DNA of 64,000 bases from Sphingomonas sp. NBWT7 (GTDB lineage Bacteria; Pseudomonadota; Alphaproteobacteria; Sphingomonadales; Sphingomonadaceae), in contig NZ_CP043639.1 in NCBI RefSeq assembly GCF_014217605.1, positions 388,501 through 452,500 on the forward strand, written 5' to 3'. The translations under genes and the position numbers were made by a program. This document shows, in pieces, positions 36,753 through 46,381 of this stretch. How positions within the stretch are numbered: the stretch's first letter is position 1; every line of letters begins with the position of its first letter. The notes below the pieces were generated by a model, which was given only the letters and a program-made list of their open reading frames with translations, made no database searches and was not told the DNA's origin.

Positions 36753-38045
36753 CTAGACGGCGATCCGCAGCGGCGGCGCGGTGCGCGGTGCGGGCTGATC
36801 CTGCCAGATGCCGCGTGTGTCGAACACTTGCTTCGCGGCACGCTCGGCCAGCGGTACCGAGCGGAAGATATCGTGATCGACGAGGACGATCATGATCGGG
36901 CAGCTCTCGATCGCGTTATCGATGTCGATCAGCGTCGCGCCGGTGCGCTCGAACGCGGCGGGCAGCGCGGCGGCATAGGGTTCGACGATGCGCAGCCGCG
37001 AGCCGTAGCGCTCTGCCAGCGCGAGCGCGACTTTCAAGGCGGGACTCTCACGAAAATCGTCGATGTTCGCCTTGAACGCGAGGCCTAGCGCCGCGACCGG
37101 CATGCCCGGGTTGGCCTCGATCAGCGCGCTGGCGCGGGCGATCACGCGATCGGTCTTGCCGTCGTTCACCTCGCGCGCGGTACGAATCAGCGGCGTATTC
37201 TCCGGATCGGCGGCGACGAGGAACCAGGGATCGACCGCGATACAATGGCCGCCGACACCGGGGCCGGGCTGCAGGATGTTGACGCGCGGGTGGCGGTTGG
37301 CGAGGCGGATCACTTCCCATACATCGACGCCCATCGTCTCGGCCACGAGGCTGAGTTCGTTGGCGAAGGCGATATTGACGTCGCGAAAGGCATTTTCGGT
37401 AAGCTTGGTCATCTCCGCCGCGCGCGCGGTGGTGGTGACGCAAGCACCGCGCACGAAACGGCGGTAGAAGGCGAGCGCCTTGCGCGCGCAGCGCGGGGTG
37501 ATGCCGCCGATCACGCGATCGTTGTCGATTAGTTCGACGAGGATGCGGCCGGGCAGGACGCGTTCGGGGCAATAGGCGACCGCGTAGTCGGCGCCTTCGC
37601 CGACCCCGGGCGCGCGCAGATCGGGACGCAGCGTGGCGAGCAGATCGCGCACCTGCTCGGTCGTGCCGACGGGAGAGGTCGATTCGACGATCACCGTATC
37701 GCCGGCCTTCAGCACCGCCGCGATGCTCGTCGCCGCCTTCAGCACGTAGCCGATGTTGGGCGAATGATCGTCGGAGAAGGGCGTCGGCACCGCGATGACG
37801 AACACGTCGGCGGGCTCGATCTGCATCGACGCACGCAGCGCACCGCGCGCGACGACGCCCGATACGAGGCCGTCGAGATCGACCTCCTCGATATGCACCT
37901 TGCCCGAATTGACCGTTTCGACGACCGACGGGTGTACGTCGATGCCGAGCACGCTGGCGCCGGTCCGCGCGATCACCGCCGCGGTCGGCAGGCCGATATA
38001 GCCGAGCCCGAGAACGACGACCTTCAATTCACCATCGGTTACCAT
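36753..38045 (-). CDS. wecC: UDP-N-acetyl-D-mannosamine dehydrogenase
   Basis: Oxidises UDP-ManNAc to UDP-ManNAcA, a precursor of surface polysaccharides. 430 residues from ATG 38045. GLGYIGLPTA binds NAD, ESTSPVGTTE and the nucleotide-sugar dehydrogenase segment around GGHCIAVDPWF (with the catalytic Cys a little later in family terms) are present. The start overlaps the wecB stop by 17 bases, showing translational coupling. WecC rather than UDP-glucose dehydrogenase is inferred from its neighbour wecB. Confidence 0.9.
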   Translation of the reverse strand: MVTDGELKVVVLGLGYIGLPTAAVIARTGASVLGIDVHPSVVETVNSGKVHIEEVDLDGLVSGVVARGALRASMQIEPADVFVIAVPTPFSDDHSPNIGYVLKAATSIAAVLKAGDTVIVESTSPVGTTEQVRDLLATLRPDLRAPGVGEGADYAVAYCPERVLPGRILVELIDNDRVIGGITPRCARKALAFYRRFVRGACVTTTARAAEMTKLTENAFRDVNIAFANELSLVAETMGVDVWEVIRLANRHPRVNILQPGPGVGGHCIAVDPWFLVAADPENTPLIRTAREVNDGKTDRVIARASALIEANPGMPVAALGLAFKANIDDFRESPALKVALALAERYGSRLRIVEPYAAALPAAFERTGATLIDIDNAIESCPIMIVLVDHDIFRSVPLAERAAKQVFDTRGIWQDQPAPRTAPPLRIAV

Positions 38046-39147
38046 CGGCGACGACCCTTGCGATCCGTTCGCTCGCGTGGCCGTCCCCGAATGGATTGTG
38101 GGCCCGGGCCATCGCGGCATAGGCTGCCTTGTCGTCGAGAAGGGTGAAGACTTCGGAAACGATGCGGTCCTCGTCGGTGCCGATCAACTTGGCGGTGCCC
38201 GCAGCGACCCCCTCGGGCCGCTCGGTCGTGTCGCGCATCACCAGCACCGGCTTGCCGAGCGCGGGCGCTTCCTCCTGTACGCCGCCCGAATCGGTGAGCG
38301 CGAGGTGGCACAGGCCGAGCGCGCCGATGAAGTGCGGATAGTCGAGCGGCTCGATCCGCGCGACCGCGGGGTGATCGCCGAGGATCGCATCCATGACCGA
38401 GACGACGTTGGGATTGGGGTGCATCGGAAACAGCACTGCGACGTCGTCGCGCGTCGCAATTCGCCGGATCGCGCGCGCGATCGCGCCCATGCCATCGCCG
38501 AAATTCTCACGGCGGTGCGTGGTGACGAGGACGATGCGGCGGCCGGACAGGCGCGCGGCGATCGGATCGAGGCCGGCGGCGAGCGACGGGTCTTCGGCGA
38601 TTCGCGCGCGCGTCCAGTGCAGCGCGTCGATTACGGTGTTGCCGGTGACGTGGACGCCCTCCCGCACGTTCTCGCGCGCCAGCGCGTCGGCGGCGGTCTG
38701 GGTCGGGGCGAAGTGAAGGTCGGCGATCGGCGCGACGATGCGGCGGTTCACCTCCTCGGGCCAGGGATGGTAGATATCGCCCGAGCGCAGCCCCGCCTCG
38801 ACGTGCGCGACGGGAATCTTGCGATAATAGGCCGCGAGCGCGCCGCTCATCGCCGTCGCCGTATCGCCCTGCACGATGACGCGATCGGGCCGCTCGCGGT
38901 CGAGCACCTCGCCGATCCCCGTCAGCAGCCGTGCCGTCAGGCGATCGAGCGACTGGCCCGGCTCCATCAGGTCGAGATCGATGTCGGGGACGAGCCGGGC
39001 GATCGCCAGCACCTGATCGAGCAGCCCGCGATGCTGCGCAGTGACGCAGGTGCGCACGGTGATGTGCGGCACGGCGGCAAGCGCGCTGACGACAGGAAAC
39101 AATTTGATCGCCTCAGGGCGGGTACCGAAGATAACCAGAATTTTCAT
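38029..39147 (-). CDS. wecB: UDP-N-acetylglucosamine 2-epimerase (non-hydrolysing)
   Basis: Makes UDP-ManNAc from UDP-GlcNAc. 372 residues with the family landmarks VIFGTRPEAIKLFPV, VQGDTATA, VAHVEAGLRSGD, PEEVNRRI, THRRENFG and the late TDSGGVQEEAP plus RDTTERPE motifs. It is the first gene of the wecB-wecC pair and lies divergent from galU, with 120 bases between them for both promoters. Confidence 0.95.
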   Translation of the reverse strand: MKILVIFGTRPEAIKLFPVVSALAAVPHITVRTCVTAQHRGLLDQVLAIARLVPDIDLDLMEPGQSLDRLTARLLTGIGEVLDRERPDRVIVQGDTATAMSGALAAYYRKIPVAHVEAGLRSGDIYHPWPEEVNRRIVAPIADLHFAPTQTAADALARENVREGVHVTGNTVIDALHWTRARIAEDPSLAAGLDPIAARLSGRRIVLVTTHRRENFGDGMGAIARAIRRIATRDDVAVLFPMHPNPNVVSVMDAILGDHPAVARIEPLDYPHFIGALGLCHLALTDSGGVQEEAPALGKPVLVMRDTTERPEGVAAGTAKLIGTDEDRIVSEVFTLLDDKAAYAAMARAHNPFGDGHASERIARVVADGNRW

Positions 39148-39267
39148 GCACGACCCAATAGCGCGACTGGTTTAAGGCTCGACTAATCAATTGCAGCCAT
39201 TTGGCGACTTGTCGCGCGGGGGTACGTTGCTATGCCGCTCGCGCGTCCTAACGGAGAGAAGCACTTC

Positions 39268-40140
39268 ATGCCGTCGATCAAGCCGCTGCGTAAGGCCGTG
39301 TTTCCCGTGGCGGGGCTCGGCACGCGTTTCCTTCCGGCGACCAAGTCGATGCCGAAGGAGATGCTGACGGTCGTCGACAAGCCGCTGATCCAATATGCCG
39401 TCGAGGAGGCGCTGGAGGCGGGGATCGAGCAGATCATCTTCGTCACCGGCCGCGGCAAGAGCGCGCTCGAAGATCATTTCGACATCTCGTACGAGCTCGA
39501 GGCGACGATGACGGCGCGGGGCAAGAGCCTGGCGGCGATCGAGGGCATCCGCCAGCGGCCGGGATCGCCGGTGTACGTCCGCCAGCAGGAGCCGCTTGGG
39601 CTCGGCCACGCGGTGTGGTGCGCGCGCGACATCGTCGGCGACGAGCCGTTCGCGGTGCTGCTGCCCGACGATTTGATGGTCGGCCGGCCGGGCTGCCTCA
39701 AGCAGATGGTGGCGGCGTACGAGAAGGTGGGCGGCAACGTGATTTCCGCCGAGGAAGTGCCCGACGATCAGACGCACCGCTACGGCATCATCACGCCGGG
39801 CGGGCGCGACGGCCGGCTGACCGAGGTGGCCGGGCTGGTCGAGAAGCCGGCGCCGGGCACTGCGCCGTCAAACCTGTCAGTGATCGGGCGCTACATCCTT
39901 CAGCCCGAGGTGATGCGCGTGCTGGAAGGGCAGGCCGCGGGTGCGGGCGGCGAGATCCAGCTCACCGATGCGATGGCACAGATGATCGGCGACCAGCCGT
40001 TCCACGGCGTCACCTTCGACGGCGTGCGCTACGATTGCGGCGACAAGGCGGGCTTCGTCCAAGCCAACATCGCGGTCGCGCTCGAGCGCGAGGACATCGG
40101 TCCGGCGGTGCGCAGCTTCGCGAGCGAATTGCTGCGCTAG
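39268..40140 (+). CDS. galU: UTP-glucose-1-phosphate uridylyltransferase
   Basis: Forms UDP-glucose for polysaccharide synthesis. 290 residues: nucleotide-binding AVFPVAGLGTRFLPATKS, catalytic-side KEMLTVVDKPLIQYAVEEA, the LPDD metal motif and the sugar-binding VEKPAPG and GEIQLTDAM segments. GGAGAGAAG lies 7-10 bases before ATG 39268. It is divergent from wecB-wecC and converges on the MoeB-like gene, only 4 bases away. Confidence 0.96.
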   Translation: MPSIKPLRKAVFPVAGLGTRFLPATKSMPKEMLTVVDKPLIQYAVEEALEAGIEQIIFVTGRGKSALEDHFDISYELEATMTARGKSLAAIEGIRQRPGSPVYVRQQEPLGLGHAVWCARDIVGDEPFAVLLPDDLMVGRPGCLKQMVAAYEKVGGNVISAEEVPDDQTHRYGIITPGGRDGRLTEVAGLVEKPAPGTAPSNLSVIGRYILQPEVMRVLEGQAAGAGGEIQLTDAMAQMIGDQPFHGVTFDGVRYDCGDKAGFVQANIAVALEREDIGPAVRSFASELLR

Positions 40141-40144
40141 CCGC

Positions 40145-40915
40145 CTAGCCCGCGGCCGTAGGGCCGCAGGCGGGGCAGGCGGGATCCTTAGGTAGGCGGA
40201 CGCTGCGGAAGCGCAGGTCGAGCAGATCGAGGATGACGAGGCGCCCGGCGGGTTCATCGCCGAACGGCACGATTGCACGAATCGCCTCAAGCGCGGCCAT
40301 GCTGCCAAGGATCCCGGTGACGGGCCCGAGCACGCCCTGTTCGGCGCAGCTTGCCTCGTTGCGATCGGGCGAGTCGCCGACGAGGCAGCGGTAGCACGGG
40401 CGATCGGCCTTCCAGCCGCGGTAGACCGCGATCTGCCCTTCGAACTGGCCCACCGCAGCCGAGACGAGCGGGATGTGCAACGCGAGCGCCGCATCGGCGA
40501 CGGCGAGGCGGGTCGCGAAATTGTCGCTGCCGTCGATCACGACGTCGCTGTGCGCCAGCAACGCCGCTGCGTTGGCAGGGTCGATGCGCGTCCGGTGCAC
40601 GCTGACGCCGACGTGCGGGTTGATTCGGTCGATCGCCCGCGCCGCGGCGTCACCCTTCGGCAAGCCGGCGACGCTGGCGTCGAACAGGATCTGGCGGTGG
40701 AGGTTCGAGGTTTCGACCACGTCGTCCTCGATGACGACGAGGTGGCCGATGCCGGCGGCGGCGAGATAGGCGATTGCCGGCGAGCCGATCCCGCCGGCAC
40801 CGATCATCGTGACGCGCGCAGCCTTCAGCCGCCGCTGCCCCGCGCCGCCGATCTCCTTGAGGATGATCTGCCGGGCGTAGCGCGCGCGCTCGTCGGCCTC
40901 GAGCGTCACCGCCAC
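40145..40915 (-). CDS. MoeB/ThiF-family adenylyltransferase
   Basis: E1-like enzyme that adenylates the C-terminal glycine of MoaD- or ThiS-type sulfur carriers. 256 residues with GAGGIGSP (ATP binding), LHRQILFD, the Asp of DGSDNFATR and zinc cysteines in CYRC and CPAC. There is no rhodanese domain. The GTG start at 40915 overlaps the preceding gene by 10 bases. MoeB and ThiF cannot be told apart; no moa or thi genes are in the window. Confidence 0.9.
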   Translation of the reverse strand: MAVTLEADERARYARQIILKEIGGAGQRRLKAARVTMIGAGGIGSPAIAYLAAAGIGHLVVIEDDVVETSNLHRQILFDASVAGLPKGDAAARAIDRINPHVGVSVHRTRIDPANAAALLAHSDVVIDGSDNFATRLAVADAALALHIPLVSAAVGQFEGQIAVYRGWKADRPCYRCLVGDSPDRNEASCAEQGVLGPVTGILGSMAALEAIRAIVPFGDEPAGRLVILDLLDLRFRSVRLPKDPACPACGPTAAG

Positions 40916-41295
40916 GTGAAGACGAGCGTCGCGCGGTACCAGCGATCCTCACCGGGCGGGGGAACGTTGCTGCGCGCCATGCGCAGCATCACGCCCGAGG
41001 CATATTGCTCGACCGTCGGGCAGTTGATCGCGCGTGGGCGGATGCGGCGGATCTGCCCGTTGGCCGCAACATGCACTGCAAGATCGACGCGTAGCGCCTC
41101 GCCCTCCACCGCGCAGCGTCCGTCGCGCACCTCATCGCGGACATAGGCGGAAAGGCCGGATACGGCTGGCGGCCGGCGCCGGAAGGTGAGTTCGGGCATC
41201 GCCGACCAGTCGGCCGGCGGCAATGCGAGAACGGCCGGCGGCGGCGCCGGCGCCGCGCCCTGAAGCGCTGCCATGATCGTCAGGAGTGCATTCAT
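40906..41295 (-). CDS. exported protein with TonB-C-like C-terminus, unknown function
   Basis: 129 residues. The first 20 or so residues ([17 protein letters not shown]) look like an export signal followed by a Pro/Ala-rich linker. The C-terminal part ([21 protein letters not shown] ... [23 protein letters not shown]) resembles the beta-hairpin of TonB-C domains. Start ATG 41295 overlaps dut by 4 bases, and its end overlaps the MoeB-like gene by 10. The resemblance is weak, so the function is left open. Confidence 0.75.
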   Translation of the reverse strand: MNALLTIMAALQGAAPAPPPAVLALPPADWSAMPELTFRRRPPAVSGLSAYVRDEVRDGRCAVEGEALRVDLAVHVAANGQIRRIRPRAINCPTVEQYASGVMLRMARSNVPPPGEDRWYRATLVFTWR

Positions 41296-41729
41296 CGGCC
41301 GGTCGATCCGAACCCTCCGCTGCCGCGCGAAGTATCGTCGAGCGCGTCGCATTCGTCCAGCGTCGCGCGCAGCACGGGCGCGGGGACGAGCTGGGCGATC
41401 CGTTCGCCGCGTGTGACGTGGAAATCCACGCTGCCGAGATTGGCGAGGATCACCTTCACCTCGCCGCGATAGTCGCTGTCGATCGTACCCGGCGTGTTGA
41501 GGCAGGTGACGCCGTGCTTGAGCGCAAGGCCAGAGCGCGGACGCACCTGCACCTCATGCCCCTCGGGAATCGCCATCGCGAAGCCAGTGGCCACGGCATG
41601 CCGGCCGCCGGGCGCGATCGTCACGTCCTCGGCCGAAACGACGTCCATCCCGGCGGCGCCGGCGGTGGCGTAGTGTGGCAATGGCAGATCCGCGCCGTGC
41701 GGCAGGCGAAGGAGGCGGATCGCGATCAT
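41292..41729 (-). CDS. dut: dUTP diphosphatase
   Basis: Hydrolyses dUTP to keep uracil out of DNA and supply dUMP. 145 residues, trimeric class: motifs [47 protein letters not shown] and the C-terminal Gly/Ser-rich tail [11 protein letters not shown] are all in place. Start ATG 41729 overlaps the coaBC stop (ATGA). Confidence 0.96.
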   Translation of the reverse strand: MIAIRLLRLPHGADLPLPHYATAGAAGMDVVSAEDVTIAPGGRHAVATGFAMAIPEGHEVQVRPRSGLALKHGVTCLNTPGTIDSDYRGEVKVILANLGSVDFHVTRGERIAQLVPAPVLRATLDECDALDDTSRGSGGFGSTGR

Positions 41730-42934
41730 GCCGGTTGCTCCAGTGCTTCGGCGATGCGCTGCGCGAGGCGGCGCGCGACCTCGTCCTTCGGCATCCGCTG
41801 CCACGTTTCGACGCCGTCGGCGCGGACGAGGTGGACGGTATTGGCGTCGCCGCCCATCACGTCACCCGATACGTCGTTGGCGACGATCCAGTCGGCGCCC
41901 TTGCGTGCGAGCTTCGCCTGCGCGTGTGCGACGACCGTCTCCGTCTCGGCGGCGAAGCCGATCACTAGTTCCGGGCGCGACGGGCCAGTGGCAAGCGCCG
42001 CGAGGATATCGGGATTTTCGACGAGGTGGAGCGCGGGGATGCCGCCGCCGACCTTCTTCAGCTTTTGCCCGGCCGCATCGGCGACGCGCCAGTCGGCGAC
42101 GGCGGCGACCATCACCGCGGCATCGGCGGGCAGCGCGGCCTCGACCGCGGCCTTCATCTCGCGCGCGGTCTCGACGTCGATTCGCGTCACGCCGCGCGGC
42201 GTCGGCAGCGCGACGGGGCCCGCGACGAGCGACACGCGCGCGCCGAGATCGGCGAGTGCGCCCGCGATGGCGAACCCCTGTTTCCCCGACGAGCGATTGG
42301 CGATGTAGCGGACGGGATCGATCGGCTCGTGCGTCGGCCCGGCGGTGACGACGACGTGGCGGCCGGTGAGTGGCCGGCTGGCGAGCACGCTGCCCGGGTT
42401 GCCGGCGAGCATCGCCTCGATCTGGCGGACGATCACGGTGGGTTCGGGCAGGCGGCCGGGGCCGTACTCGCCGCACGCCATCGCGCCCTCGTCGGGCGTC
42501 ATCACAGTGACGCCGTCGCCGCGCAGTTGCGCGACATTGCGCTGTGTTGCCGCGTGCTGCCACATGCGCACGTTCATCGCCGGCGCGGCGAGCACCGGCT
42601 TGTCGGTGGCGAGGAGTAGCGTCGTCGCCAGATCGTTCGCGAGACCGGCGGCCATCCGCGCGAGCAGATCGGCGGTCGCCGGCGCGACGACGACGAGATC
42701 GGCCTGCCGGCTGAGCTGGATATGCCCCATCTCGGCCTCGTCCTTGAGGTCCCACAACGTAGTGTGGACCTCCTCCTCCGACAGCGCCGCGAGCGTCATC
42801 GCGGTGACGAAGTGACTTCCCCCTTCGGTCAGGACGCAGCGCACGCCGTGGCCGGCCTTGCGCAGCAGGCGGATGATCTCGCACGCCTTGTAGGCGGCGA
42901 TGCCCCCGCCGACGATCAGCAATATCCGGCTCAT
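41726..42934 (-). CDS. coaBC: bifunctional phosphopantothenoylcysteine decarboxylase / synthetase
   Basis: Two coenzyme A steps in one protein of 402 residues. The N-terminal flavin decarboxylase domain ([26 protein letters not shown]; catalytic Cys in [10 protein letters not shown]) is followed by the CTP-dependent synthetase ([30 protein letters not shown]). ATG 42934 is used because the family begins at [10 protein letters not shown]; the long upstream extension lies over the membrane protein gene. Both ends overlap neighbours by 4 bases. Confidence 0.96.
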   Translation of the reverse strand: MSRILLIVGGGIAAYKACEIIRLLRKAGHGVRCVLTEGGSHFVTAMTLAALSEEEVHTTLWDLKDEAEMGHIQLSRQADLVVVAPATADLLARMAAGLANDLATTLLLATDKPVLAAPAMNVRMWQHAATQRNVAQLRGDGVTVMTPDEGAMACGEYGPGRLPEPTVIVRQIEAMLAGNPGSVLASRPLTGRHVVVTAGPTHEPIDPVRYIANRSSGKQGFAIAGALADLGARVSLVAGPVALPTPRGVTRIDVETAREMKAAVEAALPADAAVMVAAVADWRVADAAGQKLKKVGGGIPALHLVENPDILAALATGPSRPELVIGFAAETETVVAHAQAKLARKGADWIVANDVSGDVMGGDANTVHLVRADGVETWQRMPKDEVARRLAQRIAEALEQPA

Positions 42935-44055
42935 GCAGCGGTCCTTGTCACGCGTGCGCGTCGCCTGTCGAGCGCGCTGCGGCCGAGATCGCGCAGCCCG
43001 TCTGGTACGAAGGCCAGCCCGACGAGGACGATCGGCGCCACCATCAACCCCCAGTAGAAGTTGTTGAGCCGTGCGAAACAGGCGATCAGCACGCCGTAGG
43101 CGGCAAGGATCGTCGCCATGCGCAGCGCGAGCGGATGCGCCGGCACCGTCCAGCCGAACAAAGCCAGCGCGAGGACCGGTGCCGCGAGGACGAATGGGGT
43201 TACTTCGAGAATCGTCGCGTGGCGCAGCGTCATCGCGAAGAACCACGCGCCGTTAAGCCCGGTCCAGCCGTCGGACGCGGTATCGAGCGGCCCCGTTACG
43301 CGGTGCACCGCGCCTGCATGGACCGCGACCGCGGCGGCGAGCACGGCGAGTGTCAGCGCCCAGCCGGCCGCCTCGCGCCGCTGCCCCGTGACGACCGCGA
43401 GCCCGCCCATGACGAGGACGTAGAGCGCGGCCGTCTCACGGATCAGCATCGCGATCGTCGCCAGCGCGAGCGCGAGCGTCACGTTGCCCGGGCGGCGCAC
43501 CGCGAGCGACCAGGCGATCAGCAGCGCCGCCCAAATCTCGTGCGAGGCGGTTAGCGCGGGCTGGACGAAGGCGACGAGCCCGCCGGCGAGGAGCAGGCCG
43601 GCGATGAGGCGCGGCGCGAGGCGCGGCAGCAGCTCGCGCAGCCGGCCCATCCACGCAGTCGCGGTGGCGGCGGCGAGCAGCCATAGTAGCAGCAGCGTCA
43701 TCGCGGGCGAGAGCAGCGCCTGCAGCCGTGCGAGCAGCGGCAGGCGGAAGGTGACGAAGGGGCGCAAGGGATAGCCCGGCCGCGCGCGGAGCTCCTGCGC
43801 GGTCGCCTGATAGTAATCCTCGCCGTGGCGCACGTCGTCGACGATCGCCTCGTACAATGCGAGATCCGATTCGCTGCCCTTGTTCTCGACCACCGGCGCC
43901 GTGCCGGGCGGCGGGGCGGGTCGGATCGGCTGGATCGTGAATGCGGCGATCAGCAGGACGAGAACGGCGAGGGCAGCACGCGCGCGGCGCCGCGACCATC
44001 CGGCGTAGCGGGACGGCGCGGCGAGCCAGATCGTCTCCGCGGCGGCGGCAGGCAT
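42931..44055 (-). CDS. polytopic membrane protein of unknown function
   Basis: 374 residues with about nine or ten predicted membrane helices and a short soluble region near 45-110 (ENKGSESDLALYEAIVDDVRHGEDYYQATAQ shape: acidic and aromatic). The layout resembles GT-C type glycosyltransferases or related integral proteins, but no catalytic motif is clear. It sits exactly between ubiB and coaBC, 1 base after the ubiB stop and overlapping coaBC by 4, so it is co-expressed with them. Confidence 0.8.
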   Translation of the reverse strand: MPAAAAETIWLAAPSRYAGWSRRRARAALAVLVLLIAAFTIQPIRPAPPPGTAPVVENKGSESDLALYEAIVDDVRHGEDYYQATAQELRARPGYPLRPFVTFRLPLLARLQALLSPAMTLLLLWLLAAATATAWMGRLRELLPRLAPRLIAGLLLAGGLVAFVQPALTASHEIWAALLIAWSLAVRRPGNVTLALALATIAMLIRETAALYVLVMGGLAVVTGQRREAAGWALTLAVLAAAVAVHAGAVHRVTGPLDTASDGWTGLNGAWFFAMTLRHATILEVTPFVLAAPVLALALFGWTVPAHPLALRMATILAAYGVLIACFARLNNFYWGLMVAPIVLVGLAFVPDGLRDLGRSALDRRRARVTRTAA

Positions 44056-44056
44056 G

Positions 44057-45607
44057 TCAGCCGATCACGAGCCACGTTGCGGCGACGCTGGCGACCGCGG
44101 TGGCGAGCGCGACGGCGGCATAGCGCCAGCCGCCGCCGATGCGCACGATCTCGATCTCGCGCAGCGGCGGGGCGGGCGGCGCGCCGCCCGGCGCCGGAAA
44201 GCGCGCTTCGATGCGGCGCACCAGATCGGGCAGACGGTACAGCGTCTTGACGTCGGCGACGATGCGGTCGGCCACCGCGGCTTCGGGCCCGAGCTCGGTG
44301 CGGATCCAGTCCTCGACGAACGGTTGCGCGGTATCCCACAGGTTGATGTCCGGGTCGAGCGCGGTGGCGACGCCTTCGACCATCACCATCGTCTTCTGCA
44401 GCAGCAGGAGGTGCGGCTGCGTCACCATGTCGAAATCGCGCGTGATCGAGAAGAGGCTGTCGAGCATCATCCCGATCGACATCTCCTTCACCGGCAGCCC
44501 GCGCATCGGCTCGCCAACTGCGCGCAGCGCAGTCGCGAACTCGGCGACGTCGTGGTGCGCGGGGACGTAGCCTGCTTCGAAATGGATTTCGGCGACGCGG
44601 CGGTAATTGCCGGTGATCAGGCCGTAGAGGATCTCGGCGAGCCAGACGCGCGCGCGGCGATCGATCCGCCCCATGATGCCGAAATCGATCGCGGCGATGC
44701 GATTGACGGGCAGCGCAAACAGGTTCCCCTGATGCAGATCGGCGTGGAAGAACCCTTCGGCGATCGCCTGGCGCAGGAAAGCGTGCACCAGCGTCTTGGC
44801 AAGCAGTGGCAGATCATAGCCAGCAGCGACGAGCGCGGCGCGATTCGAAAGCTTGATCCCGTCGATCCACTCGAGCGTCAGCACCTTGCCCGAGGTGCGC
44901 GGCCAGTCGATCGCGGGAACGTGGAACGCCGGCTCGGCGGCCATCGTCTCGGCCAGCTCGCTCGCCGACGCCGCCTCGCGCCTCAGGTCGAGCTCGCGCG
45001 CGGTCCAGCGCTTGAACGTCGCGATGACGAGCCGCGGTTGCAGGCGGCCGATCTCGCCGCCGCCCGCCGCACGATCCTGCGCCTCGATCTGCGCGGCGGC
45101 CCATTCGTAGGTGTCGATCGCGCGCGCGAACTCCTCCTCGACGCCGGGGCGCAGCACCTTGACCGCCACGGTGCGCCCGTCGGTCGTCACCGCGCGATGG
45201 ACCTGCGCGATCGACGCCGCGCCGACGGGCTCGACCTCGAAATGCGCGAACAGGCTCTCGATCGGGCGCCCGAGGCTCGTCTCGATCTGCGGGCGGATCG
45301 TCTCGAACGGCAGCGGGGGCAGCGCATCCTGCAGGCGATAGAGATCGAGCGCCGCCTCCTCGCCGACGATGTCGGGGCGGGTCGCCAGCGTCTGGCCGAA
45401 CTTCACCGCCGCCGGGCCGATCGCCTCGAACGCATCGGCGTAGCGGGGGCTAGCGGGAACGCGCGCGCCGACACGCGCCAGCCGCACCAGCCGCCGCAGC
45501 CGCGCAGGCGCATTGGGATCGCGCTCCAGGCCCTGCAGCGCGCCGTGCCGTGCCAGCGTGCGGGCCCATTTCAGGAGCCGCCAGGTGTGGACGATCGCGT
45601 GCGTCAA
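44057..45607 (-). CDS. ubiB: ubiquinone biosynthesis kinase-like protein UbiB
   Basis: ADCK/UbiB atypical kinase family, 516 residues, needed for ubiquinone synthesis. The conserved KFGQTLATRPD motif, the Ala-rich nucleotide loop (PVGAASIAQVHRA), VAVKVLRPGVEEEF, DLHQGNLF and DFGIMGRID are present, and a C-terminal membrane helix ends the protein (YAAVALATAVASVAATWLVI). The start is a TTG at 45607 overlapping the ubiE stop (TTGA). The larger open frame up to 46198 is antisense to nothing useful and is ignored because it lies over ubiE. Confidence 0.93.
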   Translation of the reverse strand: MTHAIVHTWRLLKWARTLARHGALQGLERDPNAPARLRRLVRLARVGARVPASPRYADAFEAIGPAAVKFGQTLATRPDIVGEEAALDLYRLQDALPPLPFETIRPQIETSLGRPIESLFAHFEVEPVGAASIAQVHRAVTTDGRTVAVKVLRPGVEEEFARAIDTYEWAAAQIEAQDRAAGGGEIGRLQPRLVIATFKRWTARELDLRREAASASELAETMAAEPAFHVPAIDWPRTSGKVLTLEWIDGIKLSNRAALVAAGYDLPLLAKTLVHAFLRQAIAEGFFHADLHQGNLFALPVNRIAAIDFGIMGRIDRRARVWLAEILYGLITGNYRRVAEIHFEAGYVPAHHDVAEFATALRAVGEPMRGLPVKEMSIGMMLDSLFSITRDFDMVTQPHLLLLQKTMVMVEGVATALDPDINLWDTAQPFVEDWIRTELGPEAAVADRIVADVKTLYRLPDLVRRIEARFPAPGGAPPAPPLREIEIVRIGGGWRYAAVALATAVASVAATWLVIG

Positions 45608-46335
45608 ATCTTCCAGCCGCTGTGGATCGCGACCAGCCCGCCGAGCAGCGGCTCGACCCGCGTCTGCGTGAAGCCGGCGTCGCGGATCATGCCCTCGAAG
45701 CGCGGCATGTCGGGGAAGCGGCGGATCGATTCGATCAGATACCGGTAACTGTCCGCGTCGCGCGCGAGCAGCTGGCCGAGCCGTGGTACCATGTGGTGTG
45801 AATAGGCGTCGTACGCCTCCCTGAAGCCGGGCCAGGTCGTGGTCGAGAATTCGAGGCAGAAGAAGCGGCCGCCGCGCCTGAGCACGCGGTGCGCCTCGCG
45901 CAGTGCGGCCGGAATGTCGGTGACGTTCCGGATGCCGAACGCGATCGTGTAGGCATCGAAGAAGCGATCGGGGAAGGTCAGCGTCTCGGCATTCGCCTCG
46001 GTCCACACCAGCCCGTCGATGCCGCGCTCCGCCGCGCGCTTCATGCCGACATCGAGCATCGCGGGATTGATGTCCGCCACGGTGACCGACGCGCCCGACG
46101 GTTGCAGCCGGAAGGCGATGTCGCCCGTGCCGCCCGCCATGTCGAGGATCTGCTCGCCCGACCGCGGGTTCACGCGGCGCACGAAGCGATCCTTCCACAG
46201 CCGATGCATGCCGCCCGACATCGCATCGTTCATCAGATCGTAGCGGCTGGCGACGTTGCGAAAGACACCGCCGACGCGCGCGGTCTTTTCGGAGGCGGGA
46301 ATGTCTTCGTAGCCGAAGGAGACGATGTCGCTCAT
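45604..46335 (-). CDS. ubiE: demethylmenaquinol / 2-polyprenyl-benzoquinol methyltransferase
   Basis: SAM-dependent C-methyltransferase of ubiquinone synthesis, 243 residues. Motifs include YDLMNDAMSGGMHRLWKD, the SAM-binding LDMAGGTGDIAFR, and the FGIRNVTDIPAALREAHRVL segment. It is the first gene of the minus-strand operon running to the MoeB-like gene. ATG 46335 is divergent from mutM, leaving 46336-46381 between them. Confidence 0.95.
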   Translation of the reverse strand: MSDIVSFGYEDIPASEKTARVGGVFRNVASRYDLMNDAMSGGMHRLWKDRFVRRVNPRSGEQILDMAGGTGDIAFRLQPSGASVTVADINPAMLDVGMKRAAERGIDGLVWTEANAETLTFPDRFFDAYTIAFGIRNVTDIPAALREAHRVLRRGGRFFCLEFSTTTWPGFREAYDAYSHHMVPRLGQLLARDADSYRYLIESIRRFPDMPRFEGMIRDAGFTQTRVEPLLGGLVAIHSGWKI

Positions 46336-46381
46336 GCGCCGGGCTCTAGCGGTGCGCCGGGCGGGGGGCTAGGGGGTGTCG

